From an uncultured Drancourtella sp. (lineage in GTDB: Bacteria; Bacillota; Clostridia; Lachnospirales; Lachnospiraceae): a stretch of 64,000 nucleotides of DNA. The notes under the pieces are model-generated. The model did not search any database and was not told where the DNA came from. It was given only the letters and a program-made list of their open reading frames with translations. Positions 17,474 to 26,184 of this stretch are shown one piece after another. The stretch covers positions 1 to 64,000 of the forward strand of contig CALFLL010000075.1 in assembly GCA_937880845.1 (NCBI GenBank), given 5' to 3'. The position numbers and the translations under genes were made by a program. The number at the start of each line of letters is the position of its first letter. Position 1 is the first letter of the stretch.

Positions 17474-18789
17474 ATCTTCACTTCCCGAAAGTTCATATCA
17501 TCAAACAACGAAAGCTGCCTGTATCCCATCTCACTTATTTCTTTTGGAAGACGTTCCCCCGATTCCAGAAGATTTCTTAAGATATAGTCCTCTTCCATCC
17601 GGATAGGGTACATCATTTTCCCGCTGCAGGTGACAAAATAAACGGCTCGCTTTAATACAACTCCCATTTTTTTCAAATCTGAAAAGTCCAAATTACCAAA
17701 GCGTCTTGCTTTTACAATTCTTCGTGCAGATGTATATCCGATTCCCGGAACACGGAGCAGCAACTTGTAATCTGCACGGTTGATCTCAACCGGAAAATAT
17801 TCCAGATGCCTCAGTGCCCAGTCACACTTCGGATCCAGGAAGACGTTAAAATTAGGATTTTTCTCCGTCAGAAGCTCAGATGCGGAAAAATGATAATATC
17901 GCAAAAGCCAGTCTGCCTGATAAAGACGATGTTCCCTTAAAAGCGGCGGACCTTCATCTGTTCTGGCCGGTAATGCCGAATCTTCATTCACATGGATAAA
18001 AGCAGAATAAAATACCCTCTTCATATCAAACTTTTTATATAAGGCTTCCGCTACCTGAATGATCTGAAAATCGCTTTCCGGTGTGGCTCCGATGATCATC
18101 TGGGTACTCTGTCCCGCCGGAACAAACTGCGGGGCGTTTCTGTAAAGGGAAAGTTCCTGTCTGTTTTCTTCTCTTTTGTTTTGAACAAGACGCATGGGAG
18201 TCAAGATATTCTTACGGCTTTTGTGCGGTGCCAGTCTGTGAAGGCTTTCAGCAGTCGGAAGTTCCAGATTCACACTCATTCTGTCTGCCAGAAATCCCGT
18301 CATCTGAATCAGTTCCTGAGAAGCTCCTGGAATTGCCTTTACATGGATGTAACCTTGAAAATAATATTCCCTCCTGAGCTTCCAGAGTGTTTCGTAAATT
18401 AATCTCATCGTGTAATCAGGACTTTTTAAAATACCGGAACTTAAAAATAATCCTTCAATATAATTTCTGCGATAAAATTCGATGGTCAGTCGACAGACTT
18501 CTTCCGGTGTAAAGGATGCTCTCCTGACATCATTTGAAGAACGGTTGATACAATACTTGCAATCAAAAATACATTCATTGGTAAAAAGAATCTTCAAAAG
18601 AGAAATACATCTTCCGTCTGCCGAAAAGCTATGACAAATCCCTGCCCTTTCACAGTTCCCGATTCCCTGTCCGTCTCCTTTCCTTTGTGTCCCGCTTGAT
18701 GTACACGCCACATCATACTTTGCCGCATCAGAGAGGATATTTAATTTTTCATATAATGTCATTTCTTTCTCAATACGAAATGTATCCAT
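17470..18789 (-). CDS. TIGR03916 family radical SAM protein, putative DNA modification/repair
   Basis: A 439-residue radical SAM enzyme. FTNECIFDCKYCINR has the CxxxCxxC triad for the [4Fe-4S]/SAM cluster (near residue 80). A helix-hairpin-helix DNA-binding element follows near the C-terminus (LLLRVPGIGYTSARRIVKAR). The family always travels with TIGR03915 and is regarded as a DNA lesion repair or modification system; the substrate is not known. The start at 18789 has AAGGAAAG upstream. A longer reading would cover the promoter and LexA-type boxes. Two SOS-like boxes upstream support a DNA-damage role. Confidence 0.88.
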   Translation of the reverse strand: MDTFRIEKEMTLYEKLNILSDAAKYDVACTSSGTQRKGDGQGIGNCERAGICHSFSADGRCISLLKILFTNECIFDCKYCINRSSNDVRRASFTPEEVCRLTIEFYRRNYIEGLFLSSGILKSPDYTMRLIYETLWKLRREYYFQGYIHVKAIPGASQELIQMTGFLADRMSVNLELPTAESLHRLAPHKSRKNILTPMRLVQNKREENRQELSLYRNAPQFVPAGQSTQMIIGATPESDFQIIQVAEALYKKFDMKRVFYSAFIHVNEDSALPARTDEGPPLLREHRLYQADWLLRYYHFSASELLTEKNPNFNVFLDPKCDWALRHLEYFPVEINRADYKLLLRVPGIGYTSARRIVKARRFGNLDFSDLKKMGVVLKRAVYFVTCSGKMMYPIRMEEDYILRNLLESGERLPKEISEMGYRQLSLFDDMNFREVKI

Positions 18790-18810
18790 CCATCTTTCCT
18801 TCTTCCATCT

Positions 18811-18861
18811 CGAACATCCGTTCTTTTCCTTTATATTAGCACATATGTTCGAATATGGCAA
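18811..18861 (-). promoter_or_regulatory. SOS-type promoter with two LexA-like boxes
   Basis: On the minus strand TTGCCA (18856-18861), 17 bp, TAATAT (18833-18838). Box 1, CGAACATATGTGCT (18838-18851), lies in the spacer. Box 2 (18811-18824) lies in the leader and reads CGAACATCCGTTCT on the plus strand. Each is close to the Gram-positive LexA/DinR consensus CGAAC-N4-GTTC. LexA bound at box 1 would block polymerase. Inference from motif and position. Confidence 0.75.
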
Positions 18862-18863
18862 GT

Positions 18864-18892
18864 AAAAAAAGACGGTGCCATCAGACACCATC
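18864..18892 (-). terminator. Terminator of the msrC gene
   Basis: A 9-bp stem GATGGTGTC/GGCACCGTC with two G-U pairs and a 4-nt loop, then T7 on the minus strand, 7 nt after the GAF-protein stop. Confidence 0.85.
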
Positions 18893-18898
18893 CCTTTC

Positions 18899-19354
18899 TT
18901 ATTTCCATATACAGTTTTTCTCCAAAACCTTTACAAGTTCCAGAAGTCCTCTTTCATCTTCTTCATCAAATCTCCCGATCAGAGGACTGTCGATATCCAA
19001 CACTCCCACAATCCGGCCATCGCTGTGTATCGGGATCACAATCTCTGAATTGGATGCACTATCACAGGCAATATGTCCTTCAAATTCATGGACATTTTCC
19101 ACACGATAAATCCGGTCTTCTGCAACTGCTGTTCCGCATACGCCTCTTCCTTTTGGGATACGGATACAGGCTGTATTCCCCTGAAACGGTCCAAGCAAGA
19201 GTTCTTCTTTATCCATAAGATAAAAGCCGACCCAGTTTAAACCGGATAATGTATGAAAAATCAATGCAGATGCATTGGCAAGGTTCGGGATCGGATTTCT
19301 TTCTGTCCCTGTCAGAGCCTCTAACTGTGCTTTGAGTAATTTATAATCTGTCAC
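18899..19354 (-). CDS. msrC: Free methionine-R-sulfoxide reductase, GAF domain
   Basis: A 151-residue cytosolic single-GAF protein that reduces free methionine-R-sulfoxide. The three cysteines of the family are present: ACIRIPKGRGVCGTAV (two, about residues 62 and 72) and IACDSASNSEIVIP (one, about residue 96). IVGVLDIDSP closes the GAF pocket. The start is a GTG that overlaps the TAG of mrp by one base, indicating coupled translation. It is the last gene of a MATE-ridA-mrp-msrC run. Confidence 0.9.
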   Translation of the reverse strand: MTDYKLLKAQLEALTGTERNPIPNLANASALIFHTLSGLNWVGFYLMDKEELLLGPFQGNTACIRIPKGRGVCGTAVAEDRIYRVENVHEFEGHIACDSASNSEIVIPIHSDGRIVGVLDIDSPLIGRFDEEDERGLLELVKVLEKNCIWK

Positions 19355-20205
19355 TATTCAAACACCTTTTCCACACTATCCAGATATTTGTCCAGATAGT
19401 CTTTTTTTACATTAAAGAAAGATTCTTCCTCTACGATCTCAGAAAGCTTTGGATCAATCGGCATTTTCCCAAGTACCGGGATTTCCAGCTCTTTTGCGAT
19501 TTCATCAATATGGCTGTGTCCGAATACTTCAATCTTCTTTTTGCAGTCCGGACATTCCAGATAGCTGAAATTTTCTACGATCCCAAGTACCGGGATATTC
19601 ATATCTTTTGCCATATGATATGCTTTCTTTACGATCATACTGACAAGATCCTGCGGTGATGTCACAATGACTACCCCGTCTACCGGAAGAGACTGGAATA
19701 CCGTAAGCGGGACATCCCCTGTTCCCGGAGGCATGTCTACAAAAAGATAGTCCACATCTCCCCACATAACATCGGTCCAGAACTGAGTCACAACACCTGC
19801 AATGATCGGCCCTCTCCAAATGACCGGAGTATCTTCTTTTTCAAGAAGAAGATTCACAGACATGATCTTTGTTCCATCCTGTGCTTCTCTCGGAAGCATT
19901 CCGTCTTCGTTTCCAAGAGCCTGTTCATGGATTCCGTACATTTTTGGTATGGAAGGGCCGGTGATATCTGCATCAAGAATTCCTGCCGTATACCCCTTTT
20001 CGATAGCCAGACGTGCCAGGGAAGCAGTTACCATGGATTTTCCGACTCCACCTTTTCCGCTGATGACTCCGATGACTTTTCTTACTGCTGAATATTTGTT
20101 TGCCGGCTGTCTGAAATCTTTCTTCTGACTCTGGCATGTAGATGCATGTGAACAGCCTGCACAGCCTTCAGAAGGACAACCTTCCTGTTTCTTTTCTTCT
20201 GACAT
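19354..20205 (-). CDS. mrp: Mrp/NBP35 family P-loop ATPase, Fe-S carrier
   Basis: A 283-residue cytosolic ATPase thought to carry or insert Fe-S clusters. The N-terminal tail holds a cysteine cluster (GCPSEGCAGCSHASTC) as in NBP35. The deviant Walker A is ISGKGGVGKSMV near residue 50. GILDADITGPSIPKMYG and FVDMPPGTGDVPLTVFQSLP are family signatures. The CxxC of LECPDCKKK, about residue 224, is the expected cluster ligand at the dimer interface. It sits 13 nt after ridA, in line with a small housekeeping operon. Confidence 0.93.
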   Translation of the reverse strand: MSEEKKQEGCPSEGCAGCSHASTCQSQKKDFRQPANKYSAVRKVIGVISGKGGVGKSMVTASLARLAIEKGYTAGILDADITGPSIPKMYGIHEQALGNEDGMLPREAQDGTKIMSVNLLLEKEDTPVIWRGPIIAGVVTQFWTDVMWGDVDYLFVDMPPGTGDVPLTVFQSLPVDGVVIVTSPQDLVSMIVKKAYHMAKDMNIPVLGIVENFSYLECPDCKKKIEVFGHSHIDEIAKELEIPVLGKMPIDPKLSEIVEEESFFNVKKDYLDKYLDSVEKVFE

Positions 20206-20218
20206 TGTTTTTAAACTC

Positions 20219-20599
20219 CTATTCTTCTACTTCTGCGATCAGTTCTATTTCACAGAGAAGATTTTTTGGTAATGTTTTTACTGCAACGCAGCTTCTTGCC
20301 GGTTTGGATGTGAAGTATTTTGCATATACTTCGTTAAATGCTGCAAAATTGTCCATATCACTTAAAAAACATGTTGTCTTTACAACATGATCAAAATCTG
20401 TTCCTGCTGCTTTTAACAGTTCCACAAGGTTTTTGCAAACCTGTTCTGTCTGTCCTTCGATCGTATCGGATTCTACTGCATCCGTTTCCGGATTGATGCC
20501 GATCTGTCCTGCTGAAAAGAAAATTCCGTTCAGGATATATCCTTGAGAATACGGTCCTAATGCTTTTGGTGCTTTTTCTGTAGCAATTACTTTCATCAT
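20219..20599 (-). CDS. ridA: RidA family reactive intermediate/imine deaminase
   Basis: A 126-residue protein that hydrolyses enamine/imine intermediates released by PLP enzymes. Recognisable are KAPKALGPYSQGYILNG, FFSAGQIGINPETD, VVKTTCFLSDMDNFAAFNEVYAKYF and the substrate-binding arginine in KPARSCVAVKTLPKN; the C-terminal E in IELIAEVEE is also typical. The start at 20599 gives the usual family length and has AAGGAG 10 nt upstream; an ATG directly after it is equally possible. Extensions upstream of this are not conserved in the family. Confidence 0.95.
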   Translation of the reverse strand: MMKVIATEKAPKALGPYSQGYILNGIFFSAGQIGINPETDAVESDTIEGQTEQVCKNLVELLKAAGTDFDHVVKTTCFLSDMDNFAAFNEVYAKYFTSKPARSCVAVKTLPKNLLCEIELIAEVEE

Positions 20600-20664
20600 A
20601 ATTTTTCTTCTCCTTTTTCTGTCCATATTCGCAGTTTTACTGCGTCTTTTAATAGTATACACTT

Positions 20665-22059
20665 TTAATTGTCTTTTGGCAATTCTCTCGTTACATTCTT
20701 CAGCCATTTATAACTTCGAAATCTTCGGAAAGTGATTGGAAGTTTGATCAGTTCATCACTCAGTAAAATCATATAAACCACCGGTACCGGTGCGTGGAAG
20801 AAAAATGCTGCCGCAAATCCAAGTAAAATGGAACATCCCCACATGGTTCCTACATCCAGAAACAGTCCAAATCTTGTATCTCCTCCGGAACGGAAAATCC
20901 CAACAACCAACGTAGAATTTAATGCCTGTGCAATGACAAAATATGCCATGACTCCAAACATAAACAACAGGTATTGTTTTGCCTGTGGCGTAAGGGCCAA
21001 AAATGTATTTGCAATCGGAGCGGCGATCAAAATCACGACACTTCCTGCGATTCCGAAGATCAAAGACAACGCAATAAATTTTTTTCCATATACTTTTGCC
21101 TCTTCGTACCGCTTGCTCCCAATGGTCTTTCCAAGATAGATGGCCGTTGCATGGGAAATCCCAAATACAATGACCATGGCAAGCTGTCTTGCAACCTGAG
21201 CAACAGAATTTGCAGCCACAGCCGAACTTCCCAGATGCCCGATAATAGCTGTATTGGCCGATGTTCCAAGTCCCCACATCAATTCATTCATAATCACCGG
21301 AAGGGAATATCTAAGGTAATCTTTCAGCAAAACCGGATTGATCTTCCACATATAGGAGATATGTACCCGGATATCCTTGTTTCTCCATTTTGCATACCAG
21401 ATAACAATGAGCATTTCTACCGTTCTCGCTGTCAAAGTACCGATTGCGGCTCCCTCGATTCCCATGGCCGGAAATCCAAGAAGACCAAAGATCAAAACAG
21501 CATTGATGGTAATATTGGTAAGAAGAGAAATACTGTAAACGACCGTGGAAATCACTACCCGTTCAATACTTCGTACAATGTTTAAATATACCTGAGTCAC
21601 AGCCATAAAGATATACGCAATACTCACGATCCGCAAATATTTTACCCCTTCTGCAATGACTTCCACATCCGAAGTAAAAATCCGCATCAGTGTTTCCGGC
21701 ATTGCCATGGCAGCTGTAAAAAATACAATAGCTGTCAAAATCCCGCCTGTCAGTCCCATCCCCAGTATTTTTTCGATGGTCTTTCTGTCTCCCTTTCCCC
21801 AGTACTGGGCCGTCAACACCGTAGCACCTGACGTAATTCCAAAAAAGATCAAGGTCATGATAAACTGTACCTGTCCTGCAAGGGAAGCTCCGGAAAGCAC
21901 TTTCTCTCCCACTCTCCCAAGCATGATGACGTCTGATGCCTGCACTCCTACATTGATCAGATTTTGTATGGCAATTGGAATAACAAGCCCCAATACCTGA
22001 CGGTAAAAATTTTTCCAGTCAATATTCAGATTCGCTGTCTGCACGTTTCTTTTTTTCAT
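20665..22059 (-). CDS. MATE family efflux transporter (second copy type)
   Basis: A 464-residue membrane antiporter with about 12 helices. IAIQNLINVGVQASDVIMLGRVGEKVLSGASLAGQ and the mid-protein NELMWGLGTSANTAIIGHLGS repeat are MATE family features. Its sequence is quite different from the MATE at 6.2-7.6 kb, which belongs to another subgroup. The start at 22059 follows GGGGGAAGG. No regulator is adjacent. The next genes, ridA, mrp and msrC, may be cotranscribed, but the 65-bp gap to ridA could hold another promoter. Confidence 0.9.
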   Translation of the reverse strand: MKKRNVQTANLNIDWKNFYRQVLGLVIPIAIQNLINVGVQASDVIMLGRVGEKVLSGASLAGQVQFIMTLIFFGITSGATVLTAQYWGKGDRKTIEKILGMGLTGGILTAIVFFTAAMAMPETLMRIFTSDVEVIAEGVKYLRIVSIAYIFMAVTQVYLNIVRSIERVVISTVVYSISLLTNITINAVLIFGLLGFPAMGIEGAAIGTLTARTVEMLIVIWYAKWRNKDIRVHISYMWKINPVLLKDYLRYSLPVIMNELMWGLGTSANTAIIGHLGSSAVAANSVAQVARQLAMVIVFGISHATAIYLGKTIGSKRYEEAKVYGKKFIALSLIFGIAGSVVILIAAPIANTFLALTPQAKQYLLFMFGVMAYFVIAQALNSTLVVGIFRSGGDTRFGLFLDVGTMWGCSILLGFAAAFFFHAPVPVVYMILLSDELIKLPITFRRFRSYKWLKNVTRELPKDN

Positions 22060-22086
22060 ATCCTTCCCCCTTCTATTGATGTGACA

Positions 22087-22127
22087 CAAAAAAATAACAG
22101 ACTGTCTTTTTTACAATCTGCTATTTT
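22087..22127 (-). terminator. Terminator of the SUF-like operon
   Basis: A 15-bp stem, AAAATAGCAGATTGT with ACAGTCTGTTATTTT, including two G-U pairs, then a T-rich tail on the minus strand. Confidence 0.85.
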
Positions 22128-22132
22128 CGTTG

Positions 22133-23056
22133 TTAATTCAAGAAATTTTCAATGATCACTGCTTCCGCTTCTTCTTCATTTAGACCAAATGTCTGAAGCT
22201 TCAGAAGCTGTTCATTATTGATTCGCCCGATGGCCGCTTCATGTATGATCTGAGCATCTACATTTCTTGCATCGATTTCCGGGATGGAACGCACCTGTGC
22301 ATGATCCATGATAATGGAATCACATTGGATATGTGCGTGACATGCACTCTCACCGATGGCACGCGGATGGAAAGTTTGAACAGATTCTCCTTTTGCAACG
22401 GAACGGGAAACAATCTGAGCCGAGCCTCCGTCACCGTTTAAGACAACTTTCATATTGGAAACTGCATTCTGCCGGTCATGAGTCATCAGTTTTTCCGTGA
22501 CATTTAACCTGCTTCCCGCATCCATGGTGATATTTGTCTCTCTTACCGTAGAATCCACGCCTTTGATCTGAACCGTATCCATAAAAAAAGAAGCACCCTC
22601 TCCAAGATGGATCTCGGTAACCGGATTTAACACTCTGGCACCGGTTCCTTCCCCTTCTCCGTAATGTTTTTCTTCATAACGTACTACCGCGTTTTTCCCG
22701 ATGTGGAAAGTATGGATACCATCGTGTCTTGCTTCATCACATCCGGAATTATGGATTCCGCATCCTGCCACGATGGTCACATCCGCTCCGTCTTCCACAT
22801 AAAAGTCATTATAAACAATATCTGTCATTCCGGAAGCTGAAACAACAACCGGAATGTGAACAGACTCTCCTTTTGCATTTTTGTCAATATAAATATCGAT
22901 TCCCTGACAATCTTCCTTTTTCCTTATCTTTACATGTTCACTGTCTCCGTGACAGACAGAAACACCATTTTGACGAAGGTTATATGCCCCTTCCTGTTTA
23001 AATCCCTGTCCATCTATCATGCTCAGTACTTTTTCTGTGATTTTATCCAGCAACAT
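22133..23056 (-). CDS. SufB/SufD-like Fe-S scaffold of the minimal SUF-like (SMS) type
   Basis: A 307-residue SufBD-fold protein, shorter than SufB (about 470). A beta-helix core shows VVSASGMTDIVYNDFYVEDGADVTIVAGCGIHN, TNITMDAGSRLNVTEKLMTHD and the terminal IIMDHAQVRSIPEIDARNVDAQIIHEAAIGRI, the conserved SufBD tail with E and H used in cluster assembly. It would form a scaffold with the ATPase encoded just upstream. The start at 23056 avoids overlap with that gene. No sufS, sufU or sufD is nearby, so the cysteine desulfurase must be elsewhere. Confidence 0.88.
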   Translation of the reverse strand: MLLDKITEKVLSMIDGQGFKQEGAYNLRQNGVSVCHGDSEHVKIRKKEDCQGIDIYIDKNAKGESVHIPVVVSASGMTDIVYNDFYVEDGADVTIVAGCGIHNSGCDEARHDGIHTFHIGKNAVVRYEEKHYGEGEGTGARVLNPVTEIHLGEGASFFMDTVQIKGVDSTVRETNITMDAGSRLNVTEKLMTHDRQNAVSNMKVVLNGDGGSAQIVSRSVAKGESVQTFHPRAIGESACHAHIQCDSIIMDHAQVRSIPEIDARNVDAQIIHEAAIGRINNEQLLKLQTFGLNEEEAEAVIIENFLN

Positions 23057-23076
23057 TATCTTGTACCTTCTTTCTT

Positions 23077-23799
23077 CTACTTTTTCATACAATATGGATG
23101 AGTCATGGCTTCTCCTGTAAGTTCCGGCATGATCTCAGAGGCCGGTCCGCATGTTTTCACTTCACCATTATCAATGATCATGATCCTGTCTGCCATTTGT
23201 ATGATTCTTTCCTGATGAGAGATCAACAGGAGGCTTTCTTTTTTATTCGTATGTATTTTTTCAAACTCTTCTACAAGCATTGCGAAACTCCACAGATCGA
23301 TTCCCGCTTCCGGTTCATCAAAAATACAGAGTTTATGTTTTTTTACAAGCACACCGGCAATTTCAATCCTCTTCATCTCACCTCCGGACAAAGTTGCATC
23401 GATCTCTCGTTCCAGATATTCCTCTGCACAAAGTCCCACGCGGCTTAACAGACTGCAGCAGATATGCTTCGGAAGCTCTGTCCCTGCTGCAAGATTTAAC
23501 ATTCTTCTGACTGTCATTCCCTTAAATCTCGGAGGCTGCTGAAATGCAAAGCCGATTCCCGCTTTTGCCCGTTCATAAATCGGATATTCGCTGATATCCT
23601 GCCCATCCAGAAAGATTTTTCCGGAACTTGCCTTATAAATCCCCATCAAAAGCTTGGCGATCGTTGATTTTCCGCCACCATTTGGTCCGGTAATAACAAG
23701 CATTTCTCCGTCTTTCACTTCAAAACTGACATTTGTCAGAATTTCCTGCTTCTTTCCATCTTCTATCACTTCATATGAAAGGTTTTCCACCTTCAGCAT
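23077..23799 (-). CDS. SufC-like ATPase of the minimal SUF-like (SMS) type
   Basis: A 240-residue ABC ATPase with Walker A ITGPNGGGKSTIAKLL (about residue 35), a Q-loop in FAFQQPPRFKGMTVRRML, signature TLSGGEMKRIEIA, Walker B LCIFDEPEAGIDLW and the switch histidine LLISHQERII. The FQQPPRF and EAGIDLW stretches identify SufC-like proteins rather than transporters. The second of two nearby ATGs (23799) is preferred because AAGGAG abuts the first. It partners the SufBD-like protein downstream in cluster assembly. Confidence 0.9.
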   Translation of the reverse strand: MLKVENLSYEVIEDGKKQEILTNVSFEVKDGEMLVITGPNGGGKSTIAKLLMGIYKASSGKIFLDGQDISEYPIYERAKAGIGFAFQQPPRFKGMTVRRMLNLAAGTELPKHICCSLLSRVGLCAEEYLEREIDATLSGGEMKRIEIAGVLVKKHKLCIFDEPEAGIDLWSFAMLVEEFEKIHTNKKESLLLISHQERIIQMADRIMIIDNGEVKTCGPASEIMPELTGEAMTHPYCMKK

Positions 23800-23841
23800 C
23801 TTTCCCATCTCCTTTTTTCTGTCTGTTATTATATTAGTATG

Positions 23842-23887
23842 TGAAAAAGATGTTGTAAAGCAAAACTGCTTTTACAACATCTTTTTT
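23842..23887 (-). terminator. Terminator of the metal ATPase operon
   Basis: A long stem, AAAAAGATGTTGTAAAAGCA paired with TGCTTTACAACATCTTTTT apart from one base, directly after the P-type ATPase stop codon. Confidence 0.9.
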
Positions 23888-23888
23888 C

Positions 23889-25796
23889 TTATTCTTTACT
23901 TTCTATATGCAGTGCTCTCATGGCATTCAAAATGGCAATGACTGCTACCCCTACATCGGCAAACACTGCTTCCCACATATTCGCCATTCCAAATGCTCCA
24001 AGTATCAATACCAAAATCTTGACTCCTATGGCAAACACGATATTCTGTTTTACAATATGAAGTGTTTTTCTTGCCACCGCTACGATTTGAGCAATTTTTA
24101 CGATATTGTCATCCATCAGGACCACATCTGCCGCTTCAATGGCTGCATCTGATCCCATACTTCCCATGGCAATTCCCACATCTGCCCTTCCAAGTACCGG
24201 GGCATCGTTAATCCCATCTCCTACAAAAGCAAGTTTTGGACGTTTTTCTTCTTTTTCCTGTTTTTGTTTCAACTGTTCCAGAAGTTCTTCTACTTTCTCC
24301 ACTTTATCTCCCGGAAGCAGTTCTGTATAAACTGTATCAATCTGCAGTTCTTCGGCCACTTTCTCTCCGGTTTCCTTTTTGTCTCCTGTCAGCATGACCG
24401 TGTTTTTCACACCTGCTTTTTTCAATCTGCGTATCGCTTCTTTGGAATCCTCTTTAATCATATCGGAAATAATAATGGTTCCCAGGAAACAGCCATCCAG
24501 AGCAATATACACAACCGTTCCGATTCCCTGATAAGGAGAAAAAGCAATCTTTTCTTTTTCCATTAATTTCTCGTTTCCTGCAAGAAGCCGTTTTCCTTCG
24601 TATTGTGCTTCAATACCATATCCGGAATTTTCTTTTACATCACTGACTTTTGAATTCGACGTATTTACATCGTTTTTTCCAAAATATGCTTCTCTTATAG
24701 ACTGGGCAATTGGATGATCTGAATATTCTTCCGCAAGATATGCCAGTTTCAGTAATTCTTCCTGTCTGTCTTCCGGCAAAATCTTTGTAACCTTAAACTC
24801 TCCCTTTGTCAAAGTTCCCGTCTTATCAAATACGATTGTTTCCATATCAGCAAGGGCTTCCAAATAATTGCTTCCCTTTACCAGCACTCCGATTTTGGAT
24901 GCCGCACCGATTCCTCCGAAAAAGCTGAGAGGTACGGAAATGACCAAAGCACACGGACAGGAAATTACAAGGAAAATACATGCTCTTTGAATCCAGTCGC
25001 TCCAGCCGCCTCCTAAGATGACCGGAGGTATAAATGCAAGAAGTACTGCAGCGATCACCACGATTGGAGTATAGTATTTTGCAAACCGTGTAATAAAGTT
25101 TTCCACTTTTGCTTTTTTACTGCTTGCGTTTTCCACCATTTCCAGGATTTTGGCAACTGTGGAATCCTCAAATTCCTTTGTAACACGAACACGGATGATC
25201 CCGTTTCCATTAATACATCCGCTGATTATTTCTGTACCTTCCTGGACTTTTCTTGGAACCGATTCCCCGGTCAGTGCAGACGTATCAATCATCGTGCTTC
25301 CTTCTGTCACTACTCCGTCAAGCGGAATTCTTTCACCCGGTTTTACCGTAATAATGGTACCGATTTCCACATCATCCGGATCTACCTGTGTCAGCTTTCC
25401 GTCCATTTCTACATTGGCATATTCCGGACAGATATCCATTAATTCGGCAATGGAATTTCTCGAACGGTTTACCGCATAGCTTTGGAACCATTCACCTACC
25501 TGGTAAAACAGCATGACTACAACCGCTTCCGCATATTCGCCTACTCCAAATGCCCCGAATGTTGCAAGACACATCAAAAAGTTTTCATCAAATACCTGAC
25601 CTTTGGCTATGTTGCGGATTGCCTTGTATAAAATATCCCATCCAATTACAAAATAGGGAATCAGATAGAGCAGAAAACCTTTTGGAAACGTGTCCATTCC
25701 TGTGATAACTTCCGTTTTTTTCAAGATCAGAAGTACGATATAAAGGAAAAATGCAACACCGATCCTTACAATCATTATTTTTTGTTTCTTTGTCAT
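23889..25796 (-). CDS. Heavy-metal P1B-type ATPase, probable Zn/Cd/Pb exporter
   Basis: A 635-residue membrane ATPase. TGESVPR is the actuator motif, SCPCALVIS (about residue 280) the metal-binding CPC of helix 6, DKTGTLTKG (about 322) holds the phosphorylated aspartate, and GDGINDAPVLGRADVGIAMG (about 529) the hinge. The CPC-ALVIS context and the D in the C-terminal helix (FADVGVAVIAILNAMRAL) favour Zn/Cd over Cu. The usual N-terminal HMA domain is missing; it is supplied by a separate gene immediately upstream. The operon promoter carries an ArsR/SmtB-like operator, so metal induction is likely. Confidence 0.93.
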   Translation of the reverse strand: MTKKQKIMIVRIGVAFFLYIVLLILKKTEVITGMDTFPKGFLLYLIPYFVIGWDILYKAIRNIAKGQVFDENFLMCLATFGAFGVGEYAEAVVVMLFYQVGEWFQSYAVNRSRNSIAELMDICPEYANVEMDGKLTQVDPDDVEIGTIITVKPGERIPLDGVVTEGSTMIDTSALTGESVPRKVQEGTEIISGCINGNGIIRVRVTKEFEDSTVAKILEMVENASSKKAKVENFITRFAKYYTPIVVIAAVLLAFIPPVILGGGWSDWIQRACIFLVISCPCALVISVPLSFFGGIGAASKIGVLVKGSNYLEALADMETIVFDKTGTLTKGEFKVTKILPEDRQEELLKLAYLAEEYSDHPIAQSIREAYFGKNDVNTSNSKVSDVKENSGYGIEAQYEGKRLLAGNEKLMEKEKIAFSPYQGIGTVVYIALDGCFLGTIIISDMIKEDSKEAIRRLKKAGVKNTVMLTGDKKETGEKVAEELQIDTVYTELLPGDKVEKVEELLEQLKQKQEKEEKRPKLAFVGDGINDAPVLGRADVGIAMGSMGSDAAIEAADVVLMDDNIVKIAQIVAVARKTLHIVKQNIVFAIGVKILVLILGAFGMANMWEAVFADVGVAVIAILNAMRALHIESKE

Positions 25797-25820
25797 AGAA
25801 ATCTCCTTTTATATCGCCTT

Positions 25821-26042
25821 TTATTTCATAATAATCTCACAGTCCGGTTCCACTTTTCTGCAAATACCGATTACTTCTTTCATAATCTCATCGAATCTGT
25901 CTTCCTCTGCCTCGATAGTAAGTTTCTGCATCATAAAGCTGACAGTTGCTTCCTGTACCCCTTCGATTTTCCTGATTTTATCTTCCATTTTTGCAGCACA
26001 ATGTGCACAGTCTAAATTCTGCATTTTAAATTTTTTCTTCAT
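25821..26042 (-). CDS. Heavy-metal-associated (HMA) domain metallochaperone
   Basis: A 73-residue ferredoxin-fold protein with the metal site DCAHCAAKMED (CxxC at residues 12-15) and the usual second helix and strands. It equals the N-terminal domain that the neighbouring P-type ATPase lacks, so it probably delivers metal to it. GGAGG 7 nt upstream fixes the ATG at 26042. The C-terminal half contains DCEIIMK with one more cysteine. Confidence 0.9.
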   Translation of the reverse strand: MKKKFKMQNLDCAHCAAKMEDKIRKIEGVQEATVSFMMQKLTIEAEEDRFDEIMKEVIGICRKVEPDCEIIMK

Positions 26043-26076
26043 ATTTTTACCTCCGCATATCATTGATTGTTAAAAC

Positions 26077-26130
26077 ATATGAACAACTATTCATATATAG
26101 TATAATACATTTTCTTCCTGTCCTTGTCAA
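26077..26130 (-). promoter_or_regulatory. Promoter with ArsR/SmtB-type operator
   Basis: TTGACA (26125-26130), 17 bp, TATTAT (26102-26107) on the minus strand. Just downstream at 26077-26096 is a perfect inverted repeat ATATGAA-N6-TTCATAT, similar to CzrA/CadC/SmtB operators. It would let a metal-released repressor block the start site. No such repressor gene is in the window. Confidence 0.75.
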
Positions 26131-26141
26131 TATTTTTTGAT

Positions 26142-26176
26142 AAAAAAAACAGATTCCCACATTTATGAGAATCTGT
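26142..26176 (-). terminator. Terminator of the hrcA-grpE-dnaK-dnaJ operon
   Basis: CAGATTC and GAATCTG form the stem; eight T follow on the minus strand, 9 nt after the dnaJ stop. Confidence 0.82.
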
Positions 26177-26184
26177 CTTTTTCT

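Noticed and set aside
18790..18891. N-terminal extension of the TIGR03916 protein
   Set aside because: It covers the promoter and LexA-like boxes; the ATG at 18789 has a ribosome site and gives the usual family start.
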